NCBI GenBank assembly: GCA_910586615.1
Contig: CAJUJP010000048.1
Coordinates: 1-25,385, forward strand
Reading direction: 5' to 3'
DNA from: an uncultured Lachnospiraceae bacterium
Lineage (GTDB): Bacteria > Bacillota > Clostridia > Lachnospirales > Lachnospiraceae
Length of the DNA: 25,385 nt
Under the pieces are notes generated by a model. That model had not been told where the DNA came from, made no database searches, and saw nothing but the letters and a program-made list of their open reading frames with translations. This document shows, in pieces, positions 9,653 through 16,491 of this stretch (positions are counted from its first letter, which is position 1; each line of letters opens with the position of its first letter). Made by a program: the position numbers and the translations under genes.

Positions 9653-11551
9653 ATGAACGAAAACAAAGAGTTCAAACCGTATATTCCTGCGGAAAAGATC
9701 ACGCCGGAATTTACGGTGACATCGATCATCATGGGAGTGATTCTCGCCATCGTATTCGGTGCGGCCAATGCATATCTGGGACTTCGTGTAGGTATGACCG
9801 TATCCGCATCCATTCCGGCGGCGGTTATTTCCATGGGTGTGATCCGTGTCATCATGAAGAAAAACTCCATTTTGGAGAGCAACATGGTTCAGACCATCGG
9901 TTCTGCCGGTGAGTCTCTGGCGGCCGGTGCGATCTTTACTATGCCGGCGCTGTTTTTGTGGGCTGAGGAAGGACTGTGCGGGATGCCCAGTCTTGTGGAG
10001 ATCACGCTGATCGCGCTCTGCGGCGGTGTGCTCGGCGTACTTTTTATGATTCCACTGCGCAATGCCCTGATTGTCAAGGAACATGCAACTCTTTTATATC
10101 CGGAAGGGACAGCCTGTGCGGAAGTGCTGCTGGCCGGTGAGGAAGGCGGTTCCAATGCCTCCACCGTATTCAGCGGTATGGGGCTTGCGGCGATCTTCAA
10201 ATTCCTGGTAGACGGCATTAAAGTCATTCCTGCCGATATTGCAGCGCAGTTCCGTTCTTTTAAAGGGGAACTGGGTATGGAAGTTTATCCGGCGCTTCTC
10301 GGTGTGGGTTATATCGTAGGACCGAGAATCGCTTCTTACATGTTTGTCGGTTCCCTGATCGGCTGGATGGTGATCATTCCCCTGATCTGCCTGTTTGGTG
10401 CAGATACATGGATGTATCCCGCGGAAGTGGGAACGACCATCGGCCAGCTCTATGAGAGCGGCGGTGCATCATCGATCTGGGGTTCTTATGTGAGATATAT
10501 CGGTGCGGGTGCAATCGCTACGGGCGGTATCATTTCCCTGATCAAATCCTTGCCGCTTATCGTTACGACCTTCAGAGACTCCATTAAGAGTATGAAAGGA
10601 AGCAAGAGTACAAGCGGTGCGAGAACGGCACAGGATCTTCCGATGGGTATTGTTCTGATCGGTATCGTGGCCATGATTGTCATTATCTGGCTTGTTCCGG
10701 CGATTCCCGTTAATATTCTGGGTGCACTGCTCATTGTTGTATTCGGTTTCTTCTTTGCTACGGTATCTTCCCGTATGGTAGGACTGATCGGCAGTTCCAA
10801 CAACCCGGTTTCCGGTATGGCAATCGCTACACTGCTGATTGCCACGATTACGATTAAAGCTACGGGCGACAGCGGTATTAACGGTATGATGGGAGCTATT
10901 GCCATCGGTTCTGTCATCTGTATCATCGCGGCAATCGCGGGTGATACGTCACAGGATTTGAAGACCGGATACCTGCTGGGCGCAACACCGAAGAAACAGC
11001 AGATCGGTGAGCTTGTAGGTGTGGTTGCTTCGGGTCTGGCGATCGGTGGTGTATTGTATTTGCTGAATGCGGCATGGGGCTACGGCGGAGCAGAGGTTCC
11101 GGCGCCTCAGGCAACTTTGATGAAGATGATCGTGGAAGGTATCATGGGCGGCGAACTGCCCTGGAATCTTGTATTTATCGGTGTATTTCTGGCACTCGGA
11201 CTGGAAATTCTCCGGATTCCGGTTATGCCTTTTGCAATCGGTCTGTATCTGCCCATTTACCTGAATGCCAGCATTATGATCGGCGGTGTTGTACGCATGT
11301 TCATGGATGGCAGGAAGAAAGTGGATGAGAAGACCAAAGAACGTCAGTCTACCGACGGTACACTGTACTGTGCAGGTATGATTGCAGGAGAAGGACTTGT
11401 AGGTATCATGCTGGCAATCCTTGCGGTCTGCGGCGTTACCATGGATCTGTCCGGTTCGCTGAATCTGGGCAATATCGGCGGCGTGGTTCTGATGGTTGTC
11501 ATGATCCTGTGTCTGTTGAAATTCTCTTTGTGGAAGAAGAGTAAGAACTGA
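9653..11551 (+). CDS. OPT-family oligopeptide transporter
   Basis: A 632-residue polytopic membrane protein of the oligopeptide transporter (OPT) superfamily, whose members are proton-coupled importers of small peptides or metal chelates. Signatures visible: FTVTSIIMGVILAIVFGAAN at the N-terminus, the PEGTACAEVLLAGE block, SSNNPVSGM in the middle, and the DLKTGYLLGATPKKQQIGE loop. Hydrophobic segments cover most of the length, with roughly 14-16 membrane spans expected from the family. The start is the ATG at 9653 after a GA-rich ribosome site (GGGAGAGAG) and about 40 bp from a strong promoter. The stop TGA shares its A with the ATG of the PqqD-like gene, giving translational coupling. The substrate cannot be read from sequence. 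Confidence 0.93.
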   Translation: MNENKEFKPYIPAEKITPEFTVTSIIMGVILAIVFGAANAYLGLRVGMTVSASIPAAVISMGVIRVIMKKNSILESNMVQTIGSAGESLAAGAIFTMPALFLWAEEGLCGMPSLVEITLIALCGGVLGVLFMIPLRNALIVKEHATLLYPEGTACAEVLLAGEEGGSNASTVFSGMGLAAIFKFLVDGIKVIPADIAAQFRSFKGELGMEVYPALLGVGYIVGPRIASYMFVGSLIGWMVIIPLICLFGADTWMYPAEVGTTIGQLYESGGASSIWGSYVRYIGAGAIATGGIISLIKSLPLIVTTFRDSIKSMKGSKSTSGARTAQDLPMGIVLIGIVAMIVIIWLVPAIPVNILGALLIVVFGFFFATVSSRMVGLIGSSNNPVSGMAIATLLIATITIKATGDSGINGMMGAIAIGSVICIIAAIAGDTSQDLKTGYLLGATPKKQQIGELVGVVASGLAIGGVLYLLNAAWGYGGAEVPAPQATLMKMIVEGIMGGELPWNLVFIGVFLALGLEILRIPVMPFAIGLYLPIYLNASIMIGGVVRMFMDGRKKVDEKTKERQSTDGTLYCAGMIAGEGLVGIMLAILAVCGVTMDLSGSLNLGNIGGVVLMVVMILCLLKFSLWKKSKN

Positions 11552-11898
11552 TGAAGAAGAAAAAGCAGCAGAAGAATTATCTTGATCTGATCCCGGAACG
11601 GGCGGCGGAGCTTACGTGGAAATGCGACGAGGATGGAAGTATTATTCTGGAAGTGGAGAATACAGGTGCTTTCAACCGGATTGCACAGAAGCTTTTCAAG
11701 AGGCCGAAGGTCACTCAGGTCCATATGGAGAAATACGGAAGTTTCCTGTGGCCGCTGATCGACGGCGTGCGAAGCGTGATGGAACTGGCCGATCTTCAGA
11801 AAGCGGAGTTCGGTGAGGAAGTGGAACCGCTGTATCCGCGGGTGGTGAAATATATGCAGATCATGGAGAGCTATCATTTTATTCATTTTAAAGAATAG
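11551..11898 (+). CDS. PqqD-family protein (RiPP recognition element-like)
   Basis: A small 115-residue soluble protein with the PqqD pattern: a beta-rich first half (IILEVENTGAFNRIAQKLF), the hallmark GSFLWPLIDGVRSVMELADL segment, then two C-terminal helices ending ...VVKYMQIMESYHFIHFKE. PqqD-type winged-helix domains bind leader peptides of ribosomally made, modified peptides (RiPPs) and present them to a radical SAM partner. No radical SAM enzyme or precursor peptide is seen in the window, so this is an orphan whose only partner in sight is the peptide transporter it overlaps by one base. Its start is fixed by that overlap. An intrinsic terminator begins two bases after its stop. Confidence 0.85.
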   Translation: MKKKKQQKNYLDLIPERAAELTWKCDEDGSIILEVENTGAFNRIAQKLFKRPKVTQVHMEKYGSFLWPLIDGVRSVMELADLQKAEFGEEVEPLYPRVVKYMQIMESYHFIHFKE

Positions 11899-11900
11899 AG

Positions 11901-11932
11901 AATGCCCTGCCGGGGACGGCGGGGCATTTTTC
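11901..11932 (+). terminator. Intrinsic terminator of the OPT-pqqD operon
   Basis: A 12-bp stem (11901-11912 with 11917-11928, one G-U pair) is closed by a GGGA tetraloop and followed by a T-rich tail. It starts two bases after the PqqD-like stop codon. Confidence 0.9.
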
Positions 11933-11938
11933 TCTTAA

Positions 11939-12183
11939 GGGATAGAAAATTCCTACGCTTATCCGAGTCCGCGAAGCGGAGCTCGCAAAGTTATTTGCGA
12001 AGCAAATTACTTTTGGGATAGGAAATTTCTGCGTTTATCCGAGTTCGCGAAGCGAATCTCGCAAAGTTATTTGCGAAGCAAATTACTTTTTATATTGGTA
12101 TAGGAAATTTTACGTTTATCCGAGTCCGCGAAGCGGAGCTCGCAAAGTTATTTGCGAAGCAAATTACTTTTGGGATAGGAAAT
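11939..12183. repeat. Array of three ~76-bp double-hairpin repeats (GCGAAGC type)
   Basis: Three direct repeats: 11939-12014 (76 bp), 12015-12090 (76 bp) and 12097-12171 (75 bp, after a 6-bp insertion), then a partial fourth copy (GGGATAGGAAAT) at 12172-12183. Each unit holds two hairpins closed by a GAA triloop inside GCGAAGC. In unit 1, hairpin A pairs CGAG+TCCGC (11964-11972) with GCGGA+CTCG (11976-11985) around one bulged base, and hairpin B pairs 11987-11998 with 12002-12013 with a single T-T mismatch. Unit 2 changes TCCGC to TTCGC and GCGGA to GCGAA, a compensatory change that keeps the stem. There is no coding sequence, and the array sits directly behind a terminator. Its nature (dispersed repeat family, RNA element or DNA-level structure) is unknown. 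Confidence 0.93.
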
Positions 12184-12267
12184 GGGTATCAAAAGACGCT
12201 TCCGGCAGGCTGACGAAAGAAAAAACATTATTCTTCTCAAAAATAAAAGAAAATAGTGTTAAAACAC

Positions 12268-12295
12268 TTGAAAATCAGGGCGGCAGTGGTATTAT
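12268..12295 (+). promoter_or_regulatory. Putative promoter upstream of the chemotaxis gene
   Basis: TTGAAA (12268-12273) and TATTAT (12290-12295) are separated by 16 bp. It is the best sigma-A-like match between the repeat array and the chemotaxis gene, and would give a leader of about 225 nt containing the possible 59-codon ORF. A weaker SigD-like site (TAAG, 16 bp, GCCGGATAT) lies at 12415-12443. Confidence 0.45.
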
Positions 12296-12350
12296 TAAAT
12301 TAAGCATGTTGTGGTGGATAAGGAAAAGACAGGGGTAAGGCTGTGGATAA

Positions 12351-12530
12351 GTGAGAAGGCTGTTCCGGCGCACTATTTCTGACTATGGGAAGTTTGGGAA
12401 TGATCAATTTTTTGTAAGGGAAAGGTTCACCTATGCCGGATATGAGAAATTAGGAAGACTGCAAATCAACATTCCGAAGAAGCTGATGAACAACGGCGAA
12501 TACAAAGCTGAAAGGAGAAATACAGAGTGA
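12351..12530 (+). CDS. Possible small ORF (59 aa) overlapping the chemotaxis gene
   Basis: A GTG-started frame of 59 codons ends in TGA at 12528-12530, and that TGA overlaps the GTG start of the chemotaxis receptor (GTGA), the arrangement expected of translational coupling. An AAGG at 12337-12340 lies 10 nt upstream of the GTG. The product is basic (MRRLFRRTISDYG..., later QINIPKKLMNNGEYKAERR), with no signal peptide, membrane segment or domain that I recognise. The frame is closed by TAA directly upstream of the GTG. It may be a genuine small protein, the 3' remnant of a lost gene, or chance. It is too short for confident calling. Confidence 0.35.
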   Translation: MRRLFRRTISDYGKFGNDQFFVRERFTYAGYEKLGRLQINIPKKLMNNGEYKAERRNTE

Positions 12531-14233
12531 TTGAGAAACTTAGTAAATTGAGGATAGGTGTACGGCTGAAGAGGGCATTTTCGCAGGTTATTCGGATTTT
12601 CGGGGTGTTATCGGTACTGATTATAGCGGTTATGTTCTATATGGTGACAGAGTTTGAACATGTTCTGGACAATTATGCATATCCCCAGGGAGACATTGCG
12701 TTGGTCATGAATGAATCGGCGGAGGTACGTGCCGCCACAAGAGGAATCATAGGATATGATTCAGATGAGCAGATCGCGAATATGGTAGCGCAGCACGAAG
12801 AAGCTGTTTCCGAATTTGAAAGACTGCTGGAAGTTGTCCGCCCGACGATGGTTTCGAAGGAAGGCCATGCCTGTATGGAGGCCATTGACAAGGCATGGGC
12901 TGAATATAAGCAGATTGATGCACAGGTGGCTGAGCTGGGGGCAACAACCGATACGGAACAATGCATGAAAGCACAGGATATGATGGCGGTGGAAGCAGCA
13001 CCAAAGTATCAGGCGCTGGATGATGCACTGGAAAATCTGATGAATGTGAATTCTTCTATGGGTACTAAGAAGAGAACATTCCTGGGATCGTTGTTCTACA
13101 TATTGCTGGCAGTGATTGCAGTTGTAGTAGCAGGTGTTATTTTCTACTCCATGAAACTTGCAAGGGTCATTTCAACGAGCATCGAAAAACCGTTGAACGA
13201 ATTGAAGGATAGATTTGCCACGTTTGCGGAAGGTGATATCAGTTCGCCCCTTCCGGCGGTTGAGTCTGAGGATGAGATTGCAGAACTTGTCCAGAGTGTT
13301 AATACAATGGCCGGACGAATCAGGGACATTATTGTGGATATGGGCAGAGTGTTAAATGAGATGGCAGACGGCAACTTTGCTGTTGCATCGGAGTGCGAAG
13401 AGCAGTATGTGGGAGAATTTAATGCCTTACTGACAGAAATGATAAAACTGAACCGTCAGATCGACGAGACGCTGAAAGGTGTTAATTCGGCAACGGAGCA
13501 GGTATTGGCAGGTGCTACAAATCTCGCGGAAGCTGCACAGTCTGTAGCAGAAGGTGCGACGGACCAGGCCGCTTCGGTAGAGGAAATGCAGGCGACGATT
13601 GATGAACTGAGCAGCGGAATCAAGTCAACCGCGGATGAACTTGGAACGGCTTATAATGAGGCATATAAATATGCAAATGTTGCAGAAAACAGCCGTGGCG
13701 ATATGGAGGCCATGATGGGGGCTATGACCCGTATCAGCGAGGCGTCGGAAAAGATCGGCGAGATTATCGTCCAGATCGAGGATATTGCAAGCCAGACCAA
13801 TCTCCTGTCTTTAAATGCATCTATTGAGGCAGCCAGAGCGGGAGAGGCAGGAAGAGGCTTTGCAGTTGTGGCAGACCAGATACGGAATCTGGCAGAACAG
13901 AGCGCAAAATCAGCTGTAAATTCCAAGGCGTTGATTGAGACTGCGATCCATGAGGTGGAAGAAGGAAACAGGTATGCAGGCCAGGCTTCCGATTCGCTGA
14001 AAGAAGTGGTGGAAGGCGTGCAGATGGTTGCGAACAGTGCAAAGAAGATGAAAGAAATTTCACTGGAACAGGCAAGCAGTATGGAACAGGTAGATGTGGC
14101 AGTAGAAAGAATTGCAGAGGTTGTTCAGAACAACTCCGCGGCAGCAGAGGAGACATCGGCAACAAGTGAGGAACTTACTGCACAGGCAACTGAACTTAAT
14201 GGCCTTGTATCGGTATTTACACTCAGGCCATAA
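12527..14233 (+). CDS. Methyl-accepting chemotaxis protein
   Basis: A 568-residue transmembrane chemoreceptor. TM1 spans about residues 21-43 and TM2 about 185-209, enclosing an extracytoplasmic helical sensor of about 140 residues that resembles a four-helix-bundle (4HB_MCP) domain. A HAMP linker follows (about 210-265, with EKPLNELKDRF and a second AS helix), then a long coiled-coil signalling domain with the near-invariant hairpin tip around residues 417-460 (EDIASQTNLLSLNASIEAAR, then GRGFAVVADQIRNLAE). It should control the CheA kinase at the membrane; no che or flagellar genes are in the window and no C-terminal CheR-docking pentapeptide is seen. The GTG start at 12527 is supported by AGGAG nine bases upstream. 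The ligand is unknown. Transcription ends at the terminator at 14259. Confidence 0.93.
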   Translation: MIEKLSKLRIGVRLKRAFSQVIRIFGVLSVLIIAVMFYMVTEFEHVLDNYAYPQGDIALVMNESAEVRAATRGIIGYDSDEQIANMVAQHEEAVSEFERLLEVVRPTMVSKEGHACMEAIDKAWAEYKQIDAQVAELGATTDTEQCMKAQDMMAVEAAPKYQALDDALENLMNVNSSMGTKKRTFLGSLFYILLAVIAVVVAGVIFYSMKLARVISTSIEKPLNELKDRFATFAEGDISSPLPAVESEDEIAELVQSVNTMAGRIRDIIVDMGRVLNEMADGNFAVASECEEQYVGEFNALLTEMIKLNRQIDETLKGVNSATEQVLAGATNLAEAAQSVAEGATDQAASVEEMQATIDELSSGIKSTADELGTAYNEAYKYANVAENSRGDMEAMMGAMTRISEASEKIGEIIVQIEDIASQTNLLSLNASIEAARAGEAGRGFAVVADQIRNLAEQSAKSAVNSKALIETAIHEVEEGNRYAGQASDSLKEVVEGVQMVANSAKKMKEISLEQASSMEQVDVAVERIAEVVQNNSAAAEETSATSEELTAQATELNGLVSVFTLRP

Positions 14234-14258
14234 AAATATAAAAGGACAGTAGTAGTGG

Positions 14259-14300
14259 AAAAGGGTGTGCCGAATGACGGTGCACCCTTTTCGATTTTTT
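14259..14300 (+). terminator. Intrinsic terminator of the chemotaxis gene
   Basis: A 14-bp stem (14259-14272 with 14278-14291, two G-U pairs) and a 5-nt loop are followed by CGA and a T6 run, 25 bp after the chemotaxis stop codon. Confidence 0.87.
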
Positions 14301-14347
14301 GTGCACCTTTTTCCATTCTTTGTGCATCTTTTTTCCGATTCTTTTTT
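14280..14347. repeat. T-rich ~21-bp direct repeats after the terminator
   Basis: Three tandem units start with GTGCACC/GTGCATC followed by a T-rich tract: 14280-14300, 14301-14321 and 14322-14347. The first unit is the 3' arm plus T tail of the preceding terminator, so the array looks like duplication of half a terminator. Confidence 0.7.
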
Positions 14348-14385
14348 ATTTGTCTTTTTTGATGTTTTTTTTGCAAACAAAAATA

Positions 14386-14414
14386 TTGTCAAAAAAATAT
14401 CAATGTGGTATGAT
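14386..14414 (+). promoter_or_regulatory. Putative sigma-A promoter for the ECF transporter gene
   Basis: TTGTCA (14386-14391) and TATGAT (14409-14414) are separated by 17 bp, about 50 bp upstream of the ECF S-component start codon. A T-rich and A-rich stretch lies just upstream. Confidence 0.75.
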
Positions 14415-14463
14415 GACACCGTATTGTATCTCATATGAGAATAATAACAGGAGGATTTGTACC

Positions 14464-15324
14464 ATGAAAAATGAAAAGACTTACGAACTGGTGCTTACGG
14501 CACTGTTCACCGCCATAATTGTGATTATGGCATTCACACCGCTGGGATATATCCCGCTTGTAGTAATCAATGCGACGATTATTCATATCCCGGTCATCCT
14601 TGGAGCGCTATTTCTCGGACCGAAGAAAGGTGCATTCTTGGGATTCGTATTTGGTTTGACCAGCTTTATCAACAATACCTTTAAGGCGGCTACGGCATCG
14701 GCATTTGTGTTTTCACCGGTTTTGGCCTACAATGTAGCAGGTGTTTCCGGTATCTTCAAGAGCATTTATATCTGCTTTGTGCCGAGGATCCTGGTTGGCG
14801 TGGTGCCTTATTTTATCTACCTTCTGATCCGAAAAGCGCTTAAGAGCGAAGGACAGGCAGGCAGGATTGTTGTAAATGCATTGGCATCTCTGATCTTGTT
14901 TATTTCCGTCAGGGCATTTATGATACGGCTTTTTCCGGAAACACTCAGTATGCTTGTGTGTACCATCATCGGAATAGCGGCAGGTTCTGTGCTGATGGCT
15001 GTTCTCACGGTCAGCGGCAATAAGAAAGGATCCGCCAATATCGCGCTGGCATATGCGGGACTGGCCGGAGCGTTTACCAATACACTGTTTGTCATGAGCG
15101 GTATTTTTATCTTATATAAAGACGCTTATGCGCAGGCGGTAGGCGTAGCAGGAGAGGCAGTACTTGATGTGATCATGGGCGTTGTGACCTTCAACGGTAT
15201 TGTGGAGGCTGTGGTGGCGGCGATCATTGTGGCCGGCGTGGGTTTTGCACTTACGAGAGTAAAACCGGTCTATACAAAGCAGGAGCAGACGGCCGATCCT
15301 GGTAAGGAAGTGGCGAAAGCGTAG
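14464..15324 (+). CDS. panT: ECF transporter S component, probable pantothenate transporter PanT
   Basis: A 286-residue integral membrane protein with about six hydrophobic segments, the size and style of the substrate-binding (S) subunit of energy-coupling-factor vitamin importers. The N-terminus YELVLTALFTAIIVIMAFTP is typical, carrying the small-residue ALFTA helix that docks on EcfT. S components share an EcfA/EcfA'/EcfT module encoded elsewhere; none is in this window. Assignment to pantothenate rests mainly on context: the next genes are coaX and coaBC, which use pantothenate. The start is the ATG at 14464, with AGGAGG nine bases upstream; the open frame continues upstream through T-rich, promoter-bearing DNA that is not coding. 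The C-terminal tail is charged, and a 37-bp tandem duplication covers its last codons and stop. Another vitamin substrate is possible. Confidence 0.8.
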   Translation: MKNEKTYELVLTALFTAIIVIMAFTPLGYIPLVVINATIIHIPVILGALFLGPKKGAFLGFVFGLTSFINNTFKAATASAFVFSPVLAYNVAGVSGIFKSIYICFVPRILVGVVPYFIYLLIRKALKSEGQAGRIVVNALASLILFISVRAFMIRLFPETLSMLVCTIIGIAAGSVLMAVLTVSGNKKGSANIALAYAGLAGAFTNTLFVMSGIFILYKDAYAQAVGVAGEAVLDVIMGVVTFNGIVEAVVAAIIVAGVGFALTRVKPVYTKQEQTADPGKEVAKA

Positions 15325-15379
15325 CGGACATAATCCGGTTACGGAAGCAGCGAAAGTATAGCGGATGAGAACCGGTTAC
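15306..15379. repeat. 37-bp tandem duplication across the ECF gene stop codon
   Basis: Copies at 15306-15342 and 15343-15379 match at about 28 of 37 positions (GGAAG...GCGAAAG...TAGCGGA...CCGGTTAC). The ECF stop codon (15322-15324) lies in the first copy, so the second is a diverged non-coding duplicate of the gene's last codons and stop. Confidence 0.8.
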
Positions 15380-15647
15380 GGGTAGAAAGTTTCTGGAAAT
15401 TTTTAATTCCGGGAAAACTGGATTCATTTTAAGAAAGAGAACAATACACTGTGAGGCAAAAGAACAGACCGGCCGTCGGCGGAGTGCGGCTGGCCGGCCT
15501 GTCACAGAGAGAAATAGAAGTGAAAGTAGTAGTAATACAAATAGAATATTTTAGCTGTGAGAAACCCGATTACCGGCTGGGGAAAATAAAGAAAAGTGAT
15601 CGGGGAAAGCATTTAAATAAAAACAGAGCAAAAGGCGGGGAACAGGC
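15325..15647 (+). other. Intergenic region between the ECF gene and coaX
   Basis: 323 bp without a convincing gene. It holds the second copy of the 37-bp duplication, then a GC-rich hairpin (15464-15474 with 15492-15502, 10 pairs and one A-C mismatch) with no T run, so it is not a standard terminator. A GTG-started frame of 66 codons (15451-15651) ends in TGA overlapping the coaX ATG, but it has no convincing ribosome site and runs through the hairpin. I found no strong promoter for coaX, so read-through from the ECF gene is plausible. Confidence 0.6.
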
Positions 15648-16421
15648 ATGATTTTGGCGATTGACATCGGAAATACAAATATAGTGATCGGCTGCATTGA
15701 GGGAGAGCGGGTGTGTTTTGCAGAACGCGTGTCCACCAATCTGTCTAATACGGAACTGGAATATGTGGTGGAATTCCGCACGTTGTTTGAACTGTATCAT
15801 ATTGGTATGGAGGAGGTCACAGGCAGTATTATTTCTTCGGTAGTGCCGCCGGTCAATAATATCATCAAAGCGGCATTGGAGAAATTATTTCATAAAACGC
15901 CTCTTGTGGTGGGGCCGGGGTTGAAGACCGGTCTGAATATTCTGATGGACAATCCGGGGCAGCTTGGTTCCGATCTGGTGGTTAATGCGGTGGCGGGACT
16001 GCAGTATTACGGCGCTCCAATCATTTTGATCGACATGGGCACGGCTACCACCATCAGCGTTGTGGATGATAAGAAGAATTATATCGGCGGCATGATCCTG
16101 CCGGGGGTTAAGGTCTCACTGGATTCTCTGGTCAACCGCACGTCCCAGCTTCCCCGGATCAGCCTTGAGGCACCAAAGAAGGTGATCGGCAGGAATACCA
16201 TTGACTGCATGAAGAGCGGCATCGTGATGGGACAGGCCGCGTGTCTGGACGGCATGATTGAAAGAATCTTTGACGAGCTTGGATATGAGGCGCCGGTGGT
16301 GGCTACAGGCGGGCTGGCGGGCAGCATCGTTCCTTACTGCAAGAGAAAGATCGTATATGACAATGAATTGACTCTGAAAGGGCTGGGTATCATATACAGG
16401 AAGAATACTGAGACAGACTGA
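15648..16421 (+). CDS. coaX: Type III pantothenate kinase
   Basis: Phosphorylates pantothenate to 4'-phosphopantothenate, the first step of coenzyme A synthesis; cytosolic, ASKHA fold. Family motifs are clear: ILAIDIGNTN at the N-terminus with catalytic Asp6, GPGLKTG, GSDLVVNAVA in place of the more usual GADR-type motif, IDMGTATT around Asp129, GGMILPGV and IGRNTIDCMKSG. Length 257 is normal for the family. The ATG at 15648 gives the standard N-terminus; the ribosome site is weak (GGCGGGGAA). It sits 70 bp upstream of coaBC with no terminator, so the two are probably co-transcribed. A 32-bp tandem duplication begins at its last codons. Confidence 0.95.
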   Translation: MILAIDIGNTNIVIGCIEGERVCFAERVSTNLSNTELEYVVEFRTLFELYHIGMEEVTGSIISSVVPPVNNIIKAALEKLFHKTPLVVGPGLKTGLNILMDNPGQLGSDLVVNAVAGLQYYGAPIILIDMGTATTISVVDDKKNYIGGMILPGVKVSLDSLVNRTSQLPRISLEAPKKVIGRNTIDCMKSGIVMGQAACLDGMIERIFDELGYEAPVVATGGLAGSIVPYCKRKIVYDNELTLKGLGIIYRKNTETD

Positions 16422-16480
16422 ACCGAATGAACATAAAAAGAGAGCCGGACTGAACCGAATGAATACAAAAAGAGAAACGG
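16416..16480. repeat. 32-33-bp tandem duplication across the coaX stop codon
   Basis: Copies at 16416-16447 and 16448-16480 share GACTGAACCGAATGAA then A-rich AAAAAGAGA. The first copy contains the coaX stop (16419-16421); the second runs up to the ribosome site of coaBC. The duplicate also creates an in-frame ATG (16459) upstream of the true coaBC start. Confidence 0.85.
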
Positions 16481-16491
16481 AGGAAGATAAC

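Noticed and set aside
11939..12183. CRISPR array
   Set aside because: Units are directly adjacent with no unique spacers between conserved repeats, the internal hairpins differ in kind, and no cas gene is present.
12313..12350. Two DnaA-box-like sites (GGTGGATAA, TGTGGATAA; the second is the exact complement of TTATCCACA)
   Set aside because: Two boxes 29 bp apart without an AT-rich unwinding element, dnaA or dnaN are not an origin; probably chance.
14299..14463. N-terminal extension of the ECF S component
   Set aside because: The extension is Phe/Leu-rich translation of T tracts and contains the promoter; ATG 14464 has AGGAGG and matches the family start.
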